The notes: generated by a model not told the origin, from the sequence alone. DNA of 64,000 nucleotides from JAABUE01 sp037440925 (GCA_037440925.1 JBBITF010000005.1:1-64000); one strand, 5' to 3'. Shown: positions 1 through 8,689, counted from the stretch's first letter. Numbers and translations: made by a program.

Positions 1-55
1 TCACATCGTAATTTTAGAGAATACGCCCTGCCCTCAAGATGTGGGCAATCGCCAG
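1..55 (-). mobile_element. MITE family M2, copy cut by the window edge
   Basis: The reverse complement of these bases matches the first 50 or so bases of the complete element at 8690-8891 with about two differences. It ends at 40-55 in the terminal inverted repeat TGTGGGCAATCGCCAG, which has one mismatch to the full copy. Only this end is inside the window, so its length and target duplication cannot be judged. Bases 56-161 hold no gene or clear signal that I can see. Confidence 0.75.
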
Positions 56-161
56 AATAGTACCAGAGCCCCCCTATGCCCCAAAAAGGGGAGAACGCCC
101 CGCTACATTATGCCCTGTAAAGTAGGATGGTACGCAGAAAATTGGGCCGCCTTCGTGCCGC

Positions 162-542
162 TTATCGGTTCAACGCGCTCACAAAGTATTCAAAGAAACG
201 CAATAAGAAGCTGCTCAATCTTCCGGCCACCTCAAAAGCATCCTCGAAAGTGAGAGCGGCCAGGGTCGCCAGCATCACATTCAGGCTGATGCGTTCCCAT
301 ATTGTTTCGGGCTTTCTGCCAAACAGGAAGATAATTCCATCCCATAAAGCAGGTATGAGCCATAGCAACAAGAAAAACGCTGCCGCGCTGATAGTGATGA
401 GGAATTGTGTTCGGTAAATCGTATAAAGTAAAACAGCCGCAGCCGCAAGAAAAATCAGCGCACTGGCACGCCGCCGACCCGCATGATGAAGCCTGTTCTT
501 TGGCTTTTCAGCCGGCTGTTGAGAGGTAGAGCATTTTAACAT
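162..542 (-). CDS. Small two-helix membrane protein of unknown function
   Basis: This is a 126-residue protein. A short polar N-terminus with Lys/Arg residues is followed by two or three hydrophobic segments in the middle, and the C-terminal third is amphipathic. I do not recognise a family. The start is placed at the ATG at 542, which follows an AAGGATGG ribosome-binding-like stretch. A longer reading to 695 would overlap YqeB heavily and is rejected. It is probably the last gene of the minus-strand operon, 25 bases after YqeB. Function unknown; its place behind YqeB is the only functional hint. Confidence 0.55.
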   Translation of the reverse strand: MLKCSTSQQPAEKPKNRLHHAGRRRASALIFLAAAAVLLYTIYRTQFLITISAAAFFLLLWLIPALWDGIIFLFGRKPETIWERISLNVMLATLAALTFEDAFEVAGRLSSFLLRFFEYFVSALNR

Positions 543-567
543 ACACCATCCTTCGCCAAAATTTCCT

Positions 568-1416
568 CTAATTCTCTTCTTTCGAGAAGATGTCTCTTCT
601 CTGCACACGATACGGGACTCCCCACCGAGCGGCGCGCTTATCCAACAGCGCCTCCAGCGCCCCGCCGCCAATCGCCAGCGACTTATCTGATACAAGTTTG
701 CACATTGACGGGTCGTCGCGCGGGTCCACGTCGCCTATCTTCAAACCGGCAGGCACAGACAAGCCAGCATGAATCAAACCGCGTACCACGCCGGCAAAGG
801 GGCTAGTCACGGGCGTCTCCTGTCCATGCTCGCCTCGAATACTGGCCAGCAACTGGCCCTCCTCTACATGCTCGCCGATGGCGGTATGCGCTATCACCAC
901 GCCCGAAGACGGAGCGCGCACAACGCGGCGCGCATCGCCTTCCGGCAGTCCGCTATCGGGCTGGGGTGCGCCCTCCCAAATGACTCGTCCTAAGGTATGG
1001 CTGCGGCGGGTTTCGATGACAGCCTGGCAATTCTCGCCGGCGCAAAAGCCAGGCCCAAGTCCAATGAGAAACGAAACCGAAACCGGCAGCGGCTCAGGAG
1101 GCTGCTTGGTCAGCCGCGCATCAATGACTGCGCAAAAGTCGAACAAGGACAGGATGGAGGCTTGCGGGTCCACTACAACGGGAATCTCGCCCGCTTCTAA
1201 CGCCGCCGGGACCTGCTCCCGTTGTATCAGCCGCCCTCTCGCCTCTTCCACGTTGCACACCCCCGCGTACACTGCCTCGGCAAATGAGACCGTGCGACGA
1301 ACGGCTAACGGCTGCGCCAGTTCGCTGACGACCACCGGCAAGCCAGCGCGATACAAGCGCAAGGCAACGCCAGAGGCCAGATCGCCTCCGCCGCGAATGA
1401 GAATATAAGGCTGCAT
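568..1416 (-). CDS. yqeB: YqeB/EF2563-family molybdenum hydroxylase accessory protein
   Basis: A 282-residue protein of the family known from selenium-dependent molybdenum hydroxylase gene clusters. Visible marks are the N-terminal nucleotide-binding-like motif RGGGDLASGVA (about residues 8-18), a central LIGLGPGF segment, and a C-terminal LAIGGGALEAL stretch. The family is thought to help mature or insert the labile selenium or the cofactor of molybdenum hydroxylases; its exact activity is not settled. A molybdenum hydroxylase lies in the same run of genes (4587-8644), which supports the call. The ribosome-binding site lies in the last codons of the preceding DUF1361 gene, so translation is probably coupled. 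Confidence 0.8.
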   Translation of the reverse strand: MQPYILIRGGGDLASGVALRLYRAGLPVVVSELAQPLAVRRTVSFAEAVYAGVCNVEEARGRLIQREQVPAALEAGEIPVVVDPQASILSLFDFCAVIDARLTKQPPEPLPVSVSFLIGLGPGFCAGENCQAVIETRRSHTLGRVIWEGAPQPDSGLPEGDARRVVRAPSSGVVIAHTAIGEHVEEGQLLASIRGEHGQETPVTSPFAGVVRGLIHAGLSVPAGLKIGDVDPRDDPSMCKLVSDKSLAIGGGALEALLDKRAARWGVPYRVQRRDIFSKEEN

Positions 1417-1419
1417 AGG

Positions 1420-2136
1420 TTACTCTTCCATCGTGCGCGTCTGTTCGTTTGCACGTCGTTCCATCAGGAGATGTCCAAACGCATACAAAAGCAAGTAAAC
1501 GAACAGAAAAAACGGCACGAACAGCCCGGCAAAGAGCAGCGAGCGAGGCGTTGGATGGAGGAGATAATACAAGGTAAATTGCGCCATGTCGCCAAAATGC
1601 CCGACAAAATCCCAGGAATTCCAGCGCAAGAAACGCCCCATATAAACGCCGATGGCAGTCAGGCCGGTAACAAGCAAAACAAATCCCCAACCTGTCCAGC
1701 GGCCAAACTCGCGCCGCACGATTTCATGCATCATAAACAGCGAGACCATGCCCAGGAACAAACCGGTGAAAGCGGCCCACATCAAGAGCAACACATCATA
1801 CCACACCGGGAAACCTTCGCCAGGGACGCTCAAATGCTGAAAATCGGTCAAAATATAGGGCGCGTTGGGGAAGAAAATCAACCACAGTAAAGCGCTCAGC
1901 GGCAATACCAGCAACAGAGCGCGGCGCGAAAGCGGCAATGTGTAAGTGACATAGGCTACGATGAAGGGAATCCAGGCCAAAAACAGATTCCAAACCAAAA
2001 AGACATACCGCATCGTATCCGTTCCGGCTACGCGCAACCGCACCAGTACAACCGCCATCAACGTTGCGCCTGCTAGCAGGCCAAAGATGGTAAGACGATA
2101 TTTGTTGCGAGAGAAATGAGCAAAAAACTTTTTCAT
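1420..2136 (-). CDS. DUF1361 polytopic membrane protein (copy 1)
   Basis: A 238-residue membrane protein with six or seven hydrophobic segments. The motif FPNAPYILTDFQHL (about residues 85-98) and GRFLRWNSWD are DUF1361 hallmarks. The biochemical role of the family is unknown. The start is set at the ATG at 2136, just before a basic N-terminus; an upstream start at 2217 would overlap the preceding gene. It is a clear paralogue of 2839-3564, sharing the FPNAPYILTD and RFLRWNSWD blocks, and the two copies are separated by one other membrane protein gene. It is cotranscribed with YqeB, whose start follows 3 bases after its stop. Confidence 0.8.
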   Translation of the reverse strand: MKKFFAHFSRNKYRLTIFGLLAGATLMAVVLVRLRVAGTDTMRYVFLVWNLFLAWIPFIVAYVTYTLPLSRRALLLVLPLSALLWLIFFPNAPYILTDFQHLSVPGEGFPVWYDVLLLMWAAFTGLFLGMVSLFMMHEIVRREFGRWTGWGFVLLVTGLTAIGVYMGRFLRWNSWDFVGHFGDMAQFTLYYLLHPTPRSLLFAGLFVPFFLFVYLLLYAFGHLLMERRANEQTRTMEE

Positions 2137-2186
2137 CTTGCGTAGGCAATTGGCGTGAGATACCAGGCGCAGCCAATTACAGACAG

Positions 2187-2804
2187 TTAGCGTATTTTTT
2201 GGATTGCATGATACCAATCTATTGGACGCACTTTCTTCATGCTGCGGAAAAGAGCCGTAAAATTCTTATCCCTGCGTCTAAACGTGATTTGTAAGGCCTG
2301 CGCAGTGCTATCTACGGCTTCTATGTGAGGAACCCTTTCATCGTCATAGACGACGGTATGCAGAGAGACAATTTCTTGAACCGGAAGAACATCTATCTTT
2401 GTGCCATCATAGGCAAAAAAACATATCTCCGAGCCAACCATTGCTATAACAATTGCCTGCTCTCGTTCTAAACAGGGGTATCCCGCGACATGAACAGCGC
2501 TCCCAATCAACGAGGCGCCTGTGCGTCGCTTGGCTTCTTGCTGTAATAAGAGACTTTTCTTAACCTTCTCTTGCCTTTTCTTGCGTTGATAGAAACCGAA
2601 TCCTATTGTGAAAGAGGTGACCAAAAACCACAGCCAGGCCAGCAGCGGATCAACCAAAAAATAAAAGAAAACAAAAAAAACCAACAAACCGAGGACAGAA
2701 AAAGACACCCGATACACTCTGAAAAGAGTGTGCATACCTTTTATCGAGAAGGGGGGGATGGCTTGCGCTTCGAGTTCATCTTCCCAGAAAGGCGAGTTGT
2801 TCAT
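2187..2804 (-). CDS. Membrane-anchored protein with PH-like C-terminal domain, unknown function
   Basis: A 205-residue protein. Two adjacent hydrophobic helices (about residues 33-72) are followed by a basic stretch and then a soluble beta-rich domain of about 100 residues. That domain resembles bacterial PH/YcxB-like domains in pattern only; no diagnostic motif is visible. The ATG at 2804 has a good GAGGAG ribosome-binding site. It sits between two DUF1361 paralogues, which suggests a shared membrane function. I do not recognise the family with confidence. Confidence 0.65.
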   Translation of the reverse strand: MNNSPFWEDELEAQAIPPFSIKGMHTLFRVYRVSFSVLGLLVFFVFFYFLVDPLLAWLWFLVTSFTIGFGFYQRKKRQEKVKKSLLLQQEAKRRTGASLIGSAVHVAGYPCLEREQAIVIAMVGSEICFFAYDGTKIDVLPVQEIVSLHTVVYDDERVPHIEAVDSTAQALQITFRRRDKNFTALFRSMKKVRPIDWYHAIQKIR

Positions 2805-2838
2805 GGAGGGCTCCTCATCACTATTTCATTGTTGGAAC

Positions 2839-3564
2839 TCAACGACGAACGACCGCATTGGGCGTGGTGTGTTCACTCTGCTCGCGCAGCAAGTGACCGA
2901 AGGAATAGAGGGTGAGGTAGATGAAGATAAAGAATACGCCAAACAGAGTGGTAAAGGCAAACAAGCGCAGGCTGGGGTCAATAACCAACCCAAGCAGGTC
3001 CATGGCTACTTCTGTCGGATTGCCCAAGATGTCCCACGAGTTCCAGCGTAAGAAGCGTCCTACATAAATACCGCCGCTGCTCGAACCTGCCACCACCAGC
3101 ACAAAAGCCCAACCCAGCCAGCGCCCAAAATAACGCTGGACGATATCATGCATCAAGTATAGAGAGACCAGGCCAAGCAGCATCCCGGTCCACGAAAACC
3201 ACACCAGCAAGATGATATCATACCACAAGGGAGCATGGGGCGAGGAGCGGCTCAGATATTGCAAATCAGTCAAAATATAGGGTGCATTGGGGAAGAAAAT
3301 CAGCCACAAAAAAGCAAAGATGGGGATGGCAACATATAGCCACAGGCGCCTCCAAGAAAGCGCATACGCGCCGTAGGCCAACAAAAAAGGAATCCAGGCC
3401 AGGAACAAATTCCAAATCAAGCCGCGATATTGCAGCGTATCGCTATAAACCATGCGCGCCAGCACCAACATCACACTGACAAAAGAGGCGCCCAACAGTA
3501 AACCAAAGATCGCCAGTTTGTAGCGATTGCGGATAAGAAAAGAACGCACCAGCACTTTGCTCAT
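2839..3564 (-). CDS. DUF1361 polytopic membrane protein (copy 2)
   Basis: A 241-residue membrane protein, paralogous to 1420-2136. It carries FPNAPYILTDLQYL and GRFLRWNSWDILG in the same places and a similar hydrophobic profile of six or seven helices. The start is placed at the ATG at 3564, one base past the stop codon of the hydrolase gene (TGA at 3566-3568), which implies tight coupling; a start at 3603 would lie inside the hydrolase. Function unknown. The paired paralogues probably arose by duplication within the operon. Confidence 0.8.
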   Translation of the reverse strand: MSKVLVRSFLIRNRYKLAIFGLLLGASFVSVMLVLARMVYSDTLQYRGLIWNLFLAWIPFLLAYGAYALSWRRLWLYVAIPIFAFLWLIFFPNAPYILTDLQYLSRSSPHAPLWYDIILLVWFSWTGMLLGLVSLYLMHDIVQRYFGRWLGWAFVLVVAGSSSGGIYVGRFLRWNSWDILGNPTEVAMDLLGLVIDPSLRLFAFTTLFGVFFIFIYLTLYSFGHLLREQSEHTTPNAVVRR

Positions 3565-3565
3565 T

Positions 3566-4456
3566 TCAAGACTCGGCCTGCAAAAAAGCCAACAGCCTGG
3601 CATTCACCTCTTGCGGCTTCTCGTAATGTGGAATGTGACCGCAGCCAGACAGCGGCTGAAAAACAGCCTGCGGAATGGCCTCGCGCACAATCTGGCTATG
3701 CGCGAAAGGCACAGTCGTATCGTTCTCGCCCCAAAAAAGCAAGGTCGGCGTGCCGTTTTGCCCTACAGCGCGGTAAGCCGCCGAAAAATCCCCCAGCATC
3801 CCATTTCGCATGGTAGAGAGCAGCGCGCGGCGGAAACCTTTGTACTTCATTTGAACCCGGTAACGGCGTTGGAATTCTGCCACTGCAGCGGGGCCGAATA
3901 AACTCGAAGCCACGCCCTTGAGCAAAGCCACGCTTCCAAACAGGCCGAGAGCCAGTTCTCCCACTCCCGGCAGAGCGGCTGCGCGCAGGCTCCAGGGAAG
4001 CGTTACGGCTTTGGCCCCGGCCGGGTCAATCAAGATCAGCCGATGTACGCGCTGCGGGAAACGGGCGGCAAACGTCACCGCAATTGCCCCGCCCATAGAG
4101 AGCCCAACCAAATTGACAGCACCATCAAAGCCCAGTCTATCCAACAAATCTTGCAATTGCTTGCAAAACAAATCAACATCATAGCATCGTTTAGGCCTGT
4201 CCGAAAGGCCGCGCCCGAACAGGTCATATCGCAAGACGCGCAAACCGCAGCGAGTCAAGAAATCGAAGGTGGGATCGAAGATAAAGTAAGGGACCGAAAA
4301 ACCATGCACCAGAACGATCCGTTCCCCCTCTTGCGGGCCGCCCAATTCATAATGGGTATATCCATCCGGCAAGCGCACAAACTGACCCTCTGCGCTGGCG
4401 CGGACAGTCTCGTCCAGTTCTTCGGTTTCGTCCAGGTAAGGAAATGTCCAGGGCAT
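3566..4456 (-). CDS. Alpha/beta-fold hydrolase
   Basis: A 296-residue hydrolase. The oxyanion HG pair is at 51-52, the nucleophile elbow GLSMGG places Ser at 120, WGENDTTVP puts the acid at Asp246, and GCGHIPHYE gives His274, so the catalytic triad is intact. There is no signal peptide, so it is probably cytoplasmic. The fold covers esterases, C-C hydrolases and haloperoxidase-like enzymes; substrate cannot be told from sequence. It lies between the molybdenum hydroxylase genes and the DUF1361 genes on the same strand. Confidence 0.8.
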   Translation of the reverse strand: MPWTFPYLDETEELDETVRASAEGQFVRLPDGYTHYELGGPQEGERIVLVHGFSVPYFIFDPTFDFLTRCGLRVLRYDLFGRGLSDRPKRCYDVDLFCKQLQDLLDRLGFDGAVNLVGLSMGGAIAVTFAARFPQRVHRLILIDPAGAKAVTLPWSLRAAALPGVGELALGLFGSVALLKGVASSLFGPAAVAEFQRRYRVQMKYKGFRRALLSTMRNGMLGDFSAAYRAVGQNGTPTLLFWGENDTTVPFAHSQIVREAIPQAVFQPLSGCGHIPHYEKPQEVNARLLAFLQAES

Positions 4457-4586
4457 GGAACTGCCTACCGGTCTCCGAACATCATCCGCAGATACGGCAG
4501 ATTGGAGAAAAATCGTAACTGCCTACCCTCACCCCCGCCCCCTATCCCATCGGGAGGGCGGGGGTGAGGGAGGGTGGGTAGTTCCC
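4457..4586. repeat. Repeat-filled spacer: solo M1 ends plus GC-rich palindrome
   Basis: This spacer lies between two minus-strand genes. A copy of the 13-base M1 terminal sequence GTAACTGCCTACC is at 4515-4527, and a one-mismatch copy is at 4457-4469. Bases 4526-4570 form a hairpin with a perfect 14-bp stem (left arm 4526-4539, right arm 4557-4570). The hairpin resembles the palindrome inside valS (20418-20472) and the fragment at 29567-29597. No T-tract follows on the minus strand, so it looks more like a REP-type repeat than a terminator. Confidence 0.7.
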
Positions 4587-6776
4587 TCAAATCTTGCCCA
4601 ACCCCCGCAAGATGCGTTCGGGGGTAAGCGGGAACTCGTCGTACCACACACCGGTAGCGTCATGCACGGCAGCAGAAATCGCAGGAGCGGTAGGCAGGAA
4701 AGGCAATTCGCCTACTCCACGCGCGCCCCACGGGCCATTTGGATCGGGAATTTCGAGGATGACCGATTCCACCTTTCCAGGAATATCGCGAATGGTGGGA
4801 ATCAGATACGTGCTAAGTTGATCGGTCAGCACGTAGCCATCTTTGGTCTTGAAATCCTCCAGCATGGCGTAGCCCTGCGCCTGCACAACCGCGCCCTCGA
4901 TTTGGCCTTCTACCAAATTGGGGTTGATGGCCTTGCCCAGGTCATCTGCCGCTACCACCCGCAGCACCCGCACCTCGCCAGTCTCGATGTCTACCTCCAC
5001 TTCGACCGCCTGAGCCGAATAGGCATAGGCAAAATTGGGCCTGGCATAACCGGTCTCTTTCTCGAAAGGCGTGGTTGGCGGCGCCAGATATTTGAACTCG
5101 CCTACCGCCGGGCGCTCTTCTTTGCGCCACTTTTCCAAAGCCGCTTCTGCCGCGCCGCGAATGGCGTTGCCGGCCATGAATGTCATGCGCGAAGCAGACA
5201 CAGAACCAGAATTGCCCATAATGGCCGAATCCGAAGCCATCAGCGTTACCTTCTCGACCGGCACGCCCACGGCTTCAGCCGCCATCTGCACCATAACCGT
5301 ATGCACGCCTTGACCTACTTCTGCCGCAGCGTGCAGCAACACTACCTTCTCGATTTCGCTTCCACCGTGCAATTCCACTCGCGCCCAACAATTCTCCTGG
5401 TAGCCAAACGAAAAGCCAACATTCTTAAAACCGGCAGCAAAACCGCGCCCGCGCTTGAGATGAGAAGGCAACTTTTTGTCCTTCTGCGCTTCGTAGGATG
5501 CCCATCCAAACCGCTCGGCAGCCGCCTGGATCACTTCAGGCACACTGACCGGGCTGGGGGCCGGCGTGCCAACTCCCAGGGTGAGGCCATCTCGCAGGGC
5601 GTTCTTCAAACGCATTTCGACCGGGTCCATGCCCAGTTTCTCCGCCAGTTTGTTCATCTGCATCTCGGCCATATACAGGGCCTGCGGGGCCCCAAATCCG
5701 CGAAAGGCTGCGCCCGGCACATTATTCGTATATACGCCATACACATCTGCCTTGACATTCGGGATGAAATAGGGCCCCGTGCAGGTAATGGCCGAGTTGC
5801 CCAAGATTTTATTGGACGTGTACATGTATGCGCCAGCGTCGCCGATGATTTCGGTCTCGACAGCCACCACTTTGCCCTCTTGGGTGGCGCCCCATTTACT
5901 GCGCATCACAATCGCGTGGCGCTTGCCATGCCCAATGATGGATTCCTGGCGGCTCCACTGGATCCGAACCGGGCGCTGAAGTTTCCAGGCCGCCAGCGCC
6001 AGTACAATTTGCACCGACATATCCTCTCGACCGCCAAACGCCCCGCCAATGGCCGGATAGATCACGCGCACGCTTTCGTCTGGCAAACCCAGCGCATGGG
6101 CAATCTGCTCCCGGTCGGTATGCGTCCATTGGCCGCCTACAACCACAGTTACATGCCCTTGGTCGTCTATGTAAGCCAGGCCGGCTTCTGGCTGTAAATA
6201 GGCATGTTCCTGCACCGGCGTACGATACTCGCTTTCGACAATGACCTGCGCCTCTTGGAAGCCCGCTTCAACATCGCCTTTACGAATCTTATAATGTACG
6301 CAGACATTGGAATCGCCAATTTCCTCATGCACGCGCACCGCGCCTGGCTGCATGGCCTCCTGCGCATCCGTCACGACCGGCAGGTCCTCATATTCGACTT
6401 CGATCAACTTGCGCGCCGCTTCGGCCTGGGCTTCGGTCTGCGCAACGATGACCGCCACCTGGTCGCCCACAAAGCGCACAATATCTGCGCCTGGCTTGGA
6501 AGAACCAGGACCGCACAAGACGGGCTGATCTTTCCACTGCAAACCATATTCATTGACCGGCACATCTTTAGCGGTAAAAATGGCTACTACTCCAGGAGCA
6601 GCCTGAGCGCGGTCAACCAGGATGCGCTTGATGCGCGCATGAGGCCGGCCGGCAAACAAGATTTTCATGTGCAACATGCCCTTCATAGACAAGTCGCCGG
6701 AATATTGTGTTTCACCGGTTACCTTGCCCAAAGCGTCTATGCGAATTTTGGATTGTCCAATCTGGCTGGTAGTCAT
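4587..6776 (-). CDS. Xanthine dehydrogenase-family molybdopterin-binding subunit
   Basis: A 729-residue large subunit of the xanthine dehydrogenase/CO dehydrogenase/aldehyde oxidase family, which hydroxylates heterocycles or aldehydes using the Mo-molybdopterin centre. The N-terminal hammerhead domain starts with KVTGETQYSGD and includes GRPHARI. The molybdopterin-binding region contains GGAFGGRED and AAFRGFGAPQ. The C-terminal GVGELPFLP supplies the expected catalytic Glu. There is no signal peptide, so it should be cytoplasmic. Its electron-transfer partner is the fused FAD/2Fe-2S subunit at 7211-8644. Substrate is unknown. YqeB in the same gene run raises, without proving, a selenium-dependent form. 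Confidence 0.9.
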   Translation of the reverse strand: MTTSQIGQSKIRIDALGKVTGETQYSGDLSMKGMLHMKILFAGRPHARIKRILVDRAQAAPGVVAIFTAKDVPVNEYGLQWKDQPVLCGPGSSKPGADIVRFVGDQVAVIVAQTEAQAEAARKLIEVEYEDLPVVTDAQEAMQPGAVRVHEEIGDSNVCVHYKIRKGDVEAGFQEAQVIVESEYRTPVQEHAYLQPEAGLAYIDDQGHVTVVVGGQWTHTDREQIAHALGLPDESVRVIYPAIGGAFGGREDMSVQIVLALAAWKLQRPVRIQWSRQESIIGHGKRHAIVMRSKWGATQEGKVVAVETEIIGDAGAYMYTSNKILGNSAITCTGPYFIPNVKADVYGVYTNNVPGAAFRGFGAPQALYMAEMQMNKLAEKLGMDPVEMRLKNALRDGLTLGVGTPAPSPVSVPEVIQAAAERFGWASYEAQKDKKLPSHLKRGRGFAAGFKNVGFSFGYQENCWARVELHGGSEIEKVVLLHAAAEVGQGVHTVMVQMAAEAVGVPVEKVTLMASDSAIMGNSGSVSASRMTFMAGNAIRGAAEAALEKWRKEERPAVGEFKYLAPPTTPFEKETGYARPNFAYAYSAQAVEVEVDIETGEVRVLRVVAADDLGKAINPNLVEGQIEGAVVQAQGYAMLEDFKTKDGYVLTDQLSTYLIPTIRDIPGKVESVILEIPDPNGPWGARGVGELPFLPTAPAISAAVHDATGVWYDEFPLTPERILRGLGKI

Positions 6777-6779
6777 GTT

Positions 6780-7202
6780 TTATCTTTTATATCTCTTGAC
6801 TTTGACTTTAGGAGGCGGCGCGTCCAAAGGTCCATAGCGGGGAGGGCCAAATAACTGATAGAGAACAGCATACACAAACGACATCAAACCTCCCAAAAAG
6901 ATGGTGTAAACCACTGTGAGCGCCAGGTATGCTTTCAATTTAGGGTAGCCGATGATGGGCTGTAAAAACTCCGCCAGCACCGGCACAAATTTCCACAAAA
7001 GAGCAGGCACTTGTATCGGAGAGATTAGTTCATACGGCACCCAGCCTGTCGAACTGAAAAAAGGCAAGGTCAAAACAGCAATGCCAAACGAGATGACAGG
7101 CACAATGATCATCATCAAACAGCCAATCCCGCGCCAGATGGGATGTTGTTGCCGTATAGCGCGAGGTTCCGCGCGTTTCAAAGCGCTGCTATATTTGCCC
7201 AT
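6780..7202 (-). CDS. Small membrane protein inside the molybdenum hydroxylase operon
   Basis: A 140-residue protein with two clear hydrophobic segments, a long loop rich in Pro and aromatic residues, and a very basic C-terminus (KVKVKRYKR). The start at the ATG at 7202 has a GAGGAAG ribosome-binding site; a longer reading into the upstream gene is rejected. It lies 3 bases from the molybdopterin subunit gene and 8 bases from the FAD/2Fe-2S gene, so it is cotranscribed with both. I do not recognise a family. Its position between two cytoplasmic enzyme subunits is unusual and may indicate membrane tethering or a transport role. Confidence 0.65.
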   Translation of the reverse strand: MGKYSSALKRAEPRAIRQQHPIWRGIGCLMMIIVPVISFGIAVLTLPFFSSTGWVPYELISPIQVPALLWKFVPVLAEFLQPIIGYPKLKAYLALTVVYTIFLGGLMSFVYAVLYQLFGPPRYGPLDAPPPKVKVKRYKR

Positions 7203-7210
7203 ATCTTCCT

Positions 7211-8644
7211 CTACACTTTCTGGCGGCTGGCATCTTCGACTGCCTGCACAATCTTGTAATAGCCAGTACAGCGGCATAGATTGCCGGTCATGGCCTGGAC
7301 GATCTCGTCACGGCTGGGGTGCGGACGCTCCTCTAATAATTTTGCCGCCGACATCAAAAAGCCAGGCGTACAGTAACCGCACTGCACCGCGCCATTCTCG
7401 ATGAAAGCCTGTTGAACAGGATGCAATTTGTCATTCACGGCCAGGCCTTCCACCGTAACGATTTGTGCGCCATGCGCGCGGGGGGCCGGCGCCAGGCAGG
7501 CCATCACCGCTTTGCCGTCCAAGAAAACCGTACACGCGCCGCACTCGCCTTCTGCGCAGCCTTCTTTGGAACCGGTCAGGTTGGCCTCTTCGCGCAGTAA
7601 ACGCAAAAGCGTTTTTTCATGGCCGGAACGGAAGACATATTTCTGACCATTGATGGTCGTTTCGATGGGGGTATTTGGAAAAGCCGCTGACGGAGGCGGA
7701 CCGACGCCTTCTGACGGGGGATTCCCCCACAACAGCACCGGTTCAGACGGGAAATCGGCCTGCTCCTCACCCTTGAGCAGCGACCTCAAGCCGCGCGCCG
7801 TGCAAATGCGCACCATCTCGCGCCGATAGGCCGCCGAGCCGCGAATATCATCAATGGGGCGCGATGCTTGCATGGCCAGGCGCGCTGCCTCGGCAATCAC
7901 CGCCTGGCTCAATTTCTTGCCTGCCAGGTAGCGTTCAGCCTCTTCAGCATGGATAATGGTCGGGGCCACCGCTCCCAGTGTAATAGAGGCCGAGGTCACG
8001 GTAGCAGCCTCGAGGTCCAGAATGACCGCGACGTTCACCACCGAGATGGCCTGAGCGCGGCGCAGAGCCAGTTTGATGAATGTTCCGCGCTGCCGTCTCT
8101 TTTTGAACAATCCGCCGCTCTGCAGGGCCGGGAAGGCAATGTCCACCAGTATCTCGTCGGGCTGCATGACCGTCTTGCGAACGCCGGTGTAGAAATCGGT
8201 CAGGTTGACCTTGCGCTGACCGCGCGGAGAGGCCAGCACCACCCAGGCGCCCAATGCCATGAGCGGCGTGATGGTGTCGTTCGCAGGGCTGGCAGTGATG
8301 AGGTTGCCGGCCACCGTGCCGCGATTGCGAATCTGCGGCGCGCCCACTTCCCAGGCTGCCCTAGCCAACGGATAGGCGCGCTCTCGAAGCAGCCTGGAAG
8401 CCGCGCAATGATTATGCGTCACCAACGGCCCTAAGTGAAGGATGTCATCTTCATCGAGGGTGATACGGTCCAGGCCAGGGATACGGGTAATGTCAATGAG
8501 GGTATCGGTTTCAGGTCGCAGGCCGCGTTCCAGTTCGAGTATCAGGTCAGTGGCCCCGGCTACAATGCGGGCGCGCGCCCCCTGTTCGCCCAGGATACGG
8601 ATGGCCTCTTCGACAGAGGCGGCGGTATAGTATGAGTTCCACAT
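7211..8644 (-). CDS. Fused FAD-binding and [2Fe-2S] subunit of a molybdenum hydroxylase
   Basis: A 477-residue electron-transfer subunit. Residues 1-290 are a CoxM/XdhB-type FAD domain (VAGATDL near 28-34, RNRGTVAGNLITASPANDT near 107-124). Residues 325-477 are a CoxS/XdhC-type ferredoxin domain with two 2Fe-2S sites: Cys363, 368, 371, 383 and Cys422, 425, 457, 459. All eight cysteines are present. These domains are often separate genes, and the FAD-then-ferredoxin order reverses that of classical single-chain xanthine dehydrogenases. It should pass electrons from the Mo centre (4587-6776) to NAD or another acceptor. It heads the operon, and its promoter suggests a leaderless mRNA. Confidence 0.9.
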   Translation of the reverse strand: MWNSYYTAASVEEAIRILGEQGARARIVAGATDLILELERGLRPETDTLIDITRIPGLDRITLDEDDILHLGPLVTHNHCAASRLLRERAYPLARAAWEVGAPQIRNRGTVAGNLITASPANDTITPLMALGAWVVLASPRGQRKVNLTDFYTGVRKTVMQPDEILVDIAFPALQSGGLFKKRRQRGTFIKLALRRAQAISVVNVAVILDLEAATVTSASITLGAVAPTIIHAEEAERYLAGKKLSQAVIAEAARLAMQASRPIDDIRGSAAYRREMVRICTARGLRSLLKGEEQADFPSEPVLLWGNPPSEGVGPPPSAAFPNTPIETTINGQKYVFRSGHEKTLLRLLREEANLTGSKEGCAEGECGACTVFLDGKAVMACLAPAPRAHGAQIVTVEGLAVNDKLHPVQQAFIENGAVQCGYCTPGFLMSAAKLLEERPHPSRDEIVQAMTGNLCRCTGYYKIVQAVEDASRQKV

Positions 8645-8650
8645 GTCTTA

Positions 8651-8678
8651 ATTAAACCACAATCTTGACAGAGGGCAA
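8651..8678 (-). promoter_or_regulatory. Promoter of the molybdenum hydroxylase operon
   Basis: Reading the minus strand, TTGCCC (8678-8673) and TTTAAT (8656-8651) are separated by 16 bases. The -10 box ends only 6 bases before the ATG at 8644, so the transcript would start at or next to the start codon. The M2 MITE begins 12 bases upstream of the -35 box. Confidence 0.55.
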
Positions 8679-8689
8679 GTTTGAAGACT

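Noticed and set aside
4526..4570. Rho-independent terminator upstream of the alpha/beta hydrolase
   Set aside because: The 14-bp stem is strong, but no T-tract follows on the minus strand and the sequence belongs to a repeat family.
4455..6197. 580-residue plus-strand reading frame opposite the molybdopterin subunit
   Set aside because: It is antisense to a gene with clear family motifs and its translation shows no domain; long antisense frames are expected in GC-rich DNA.
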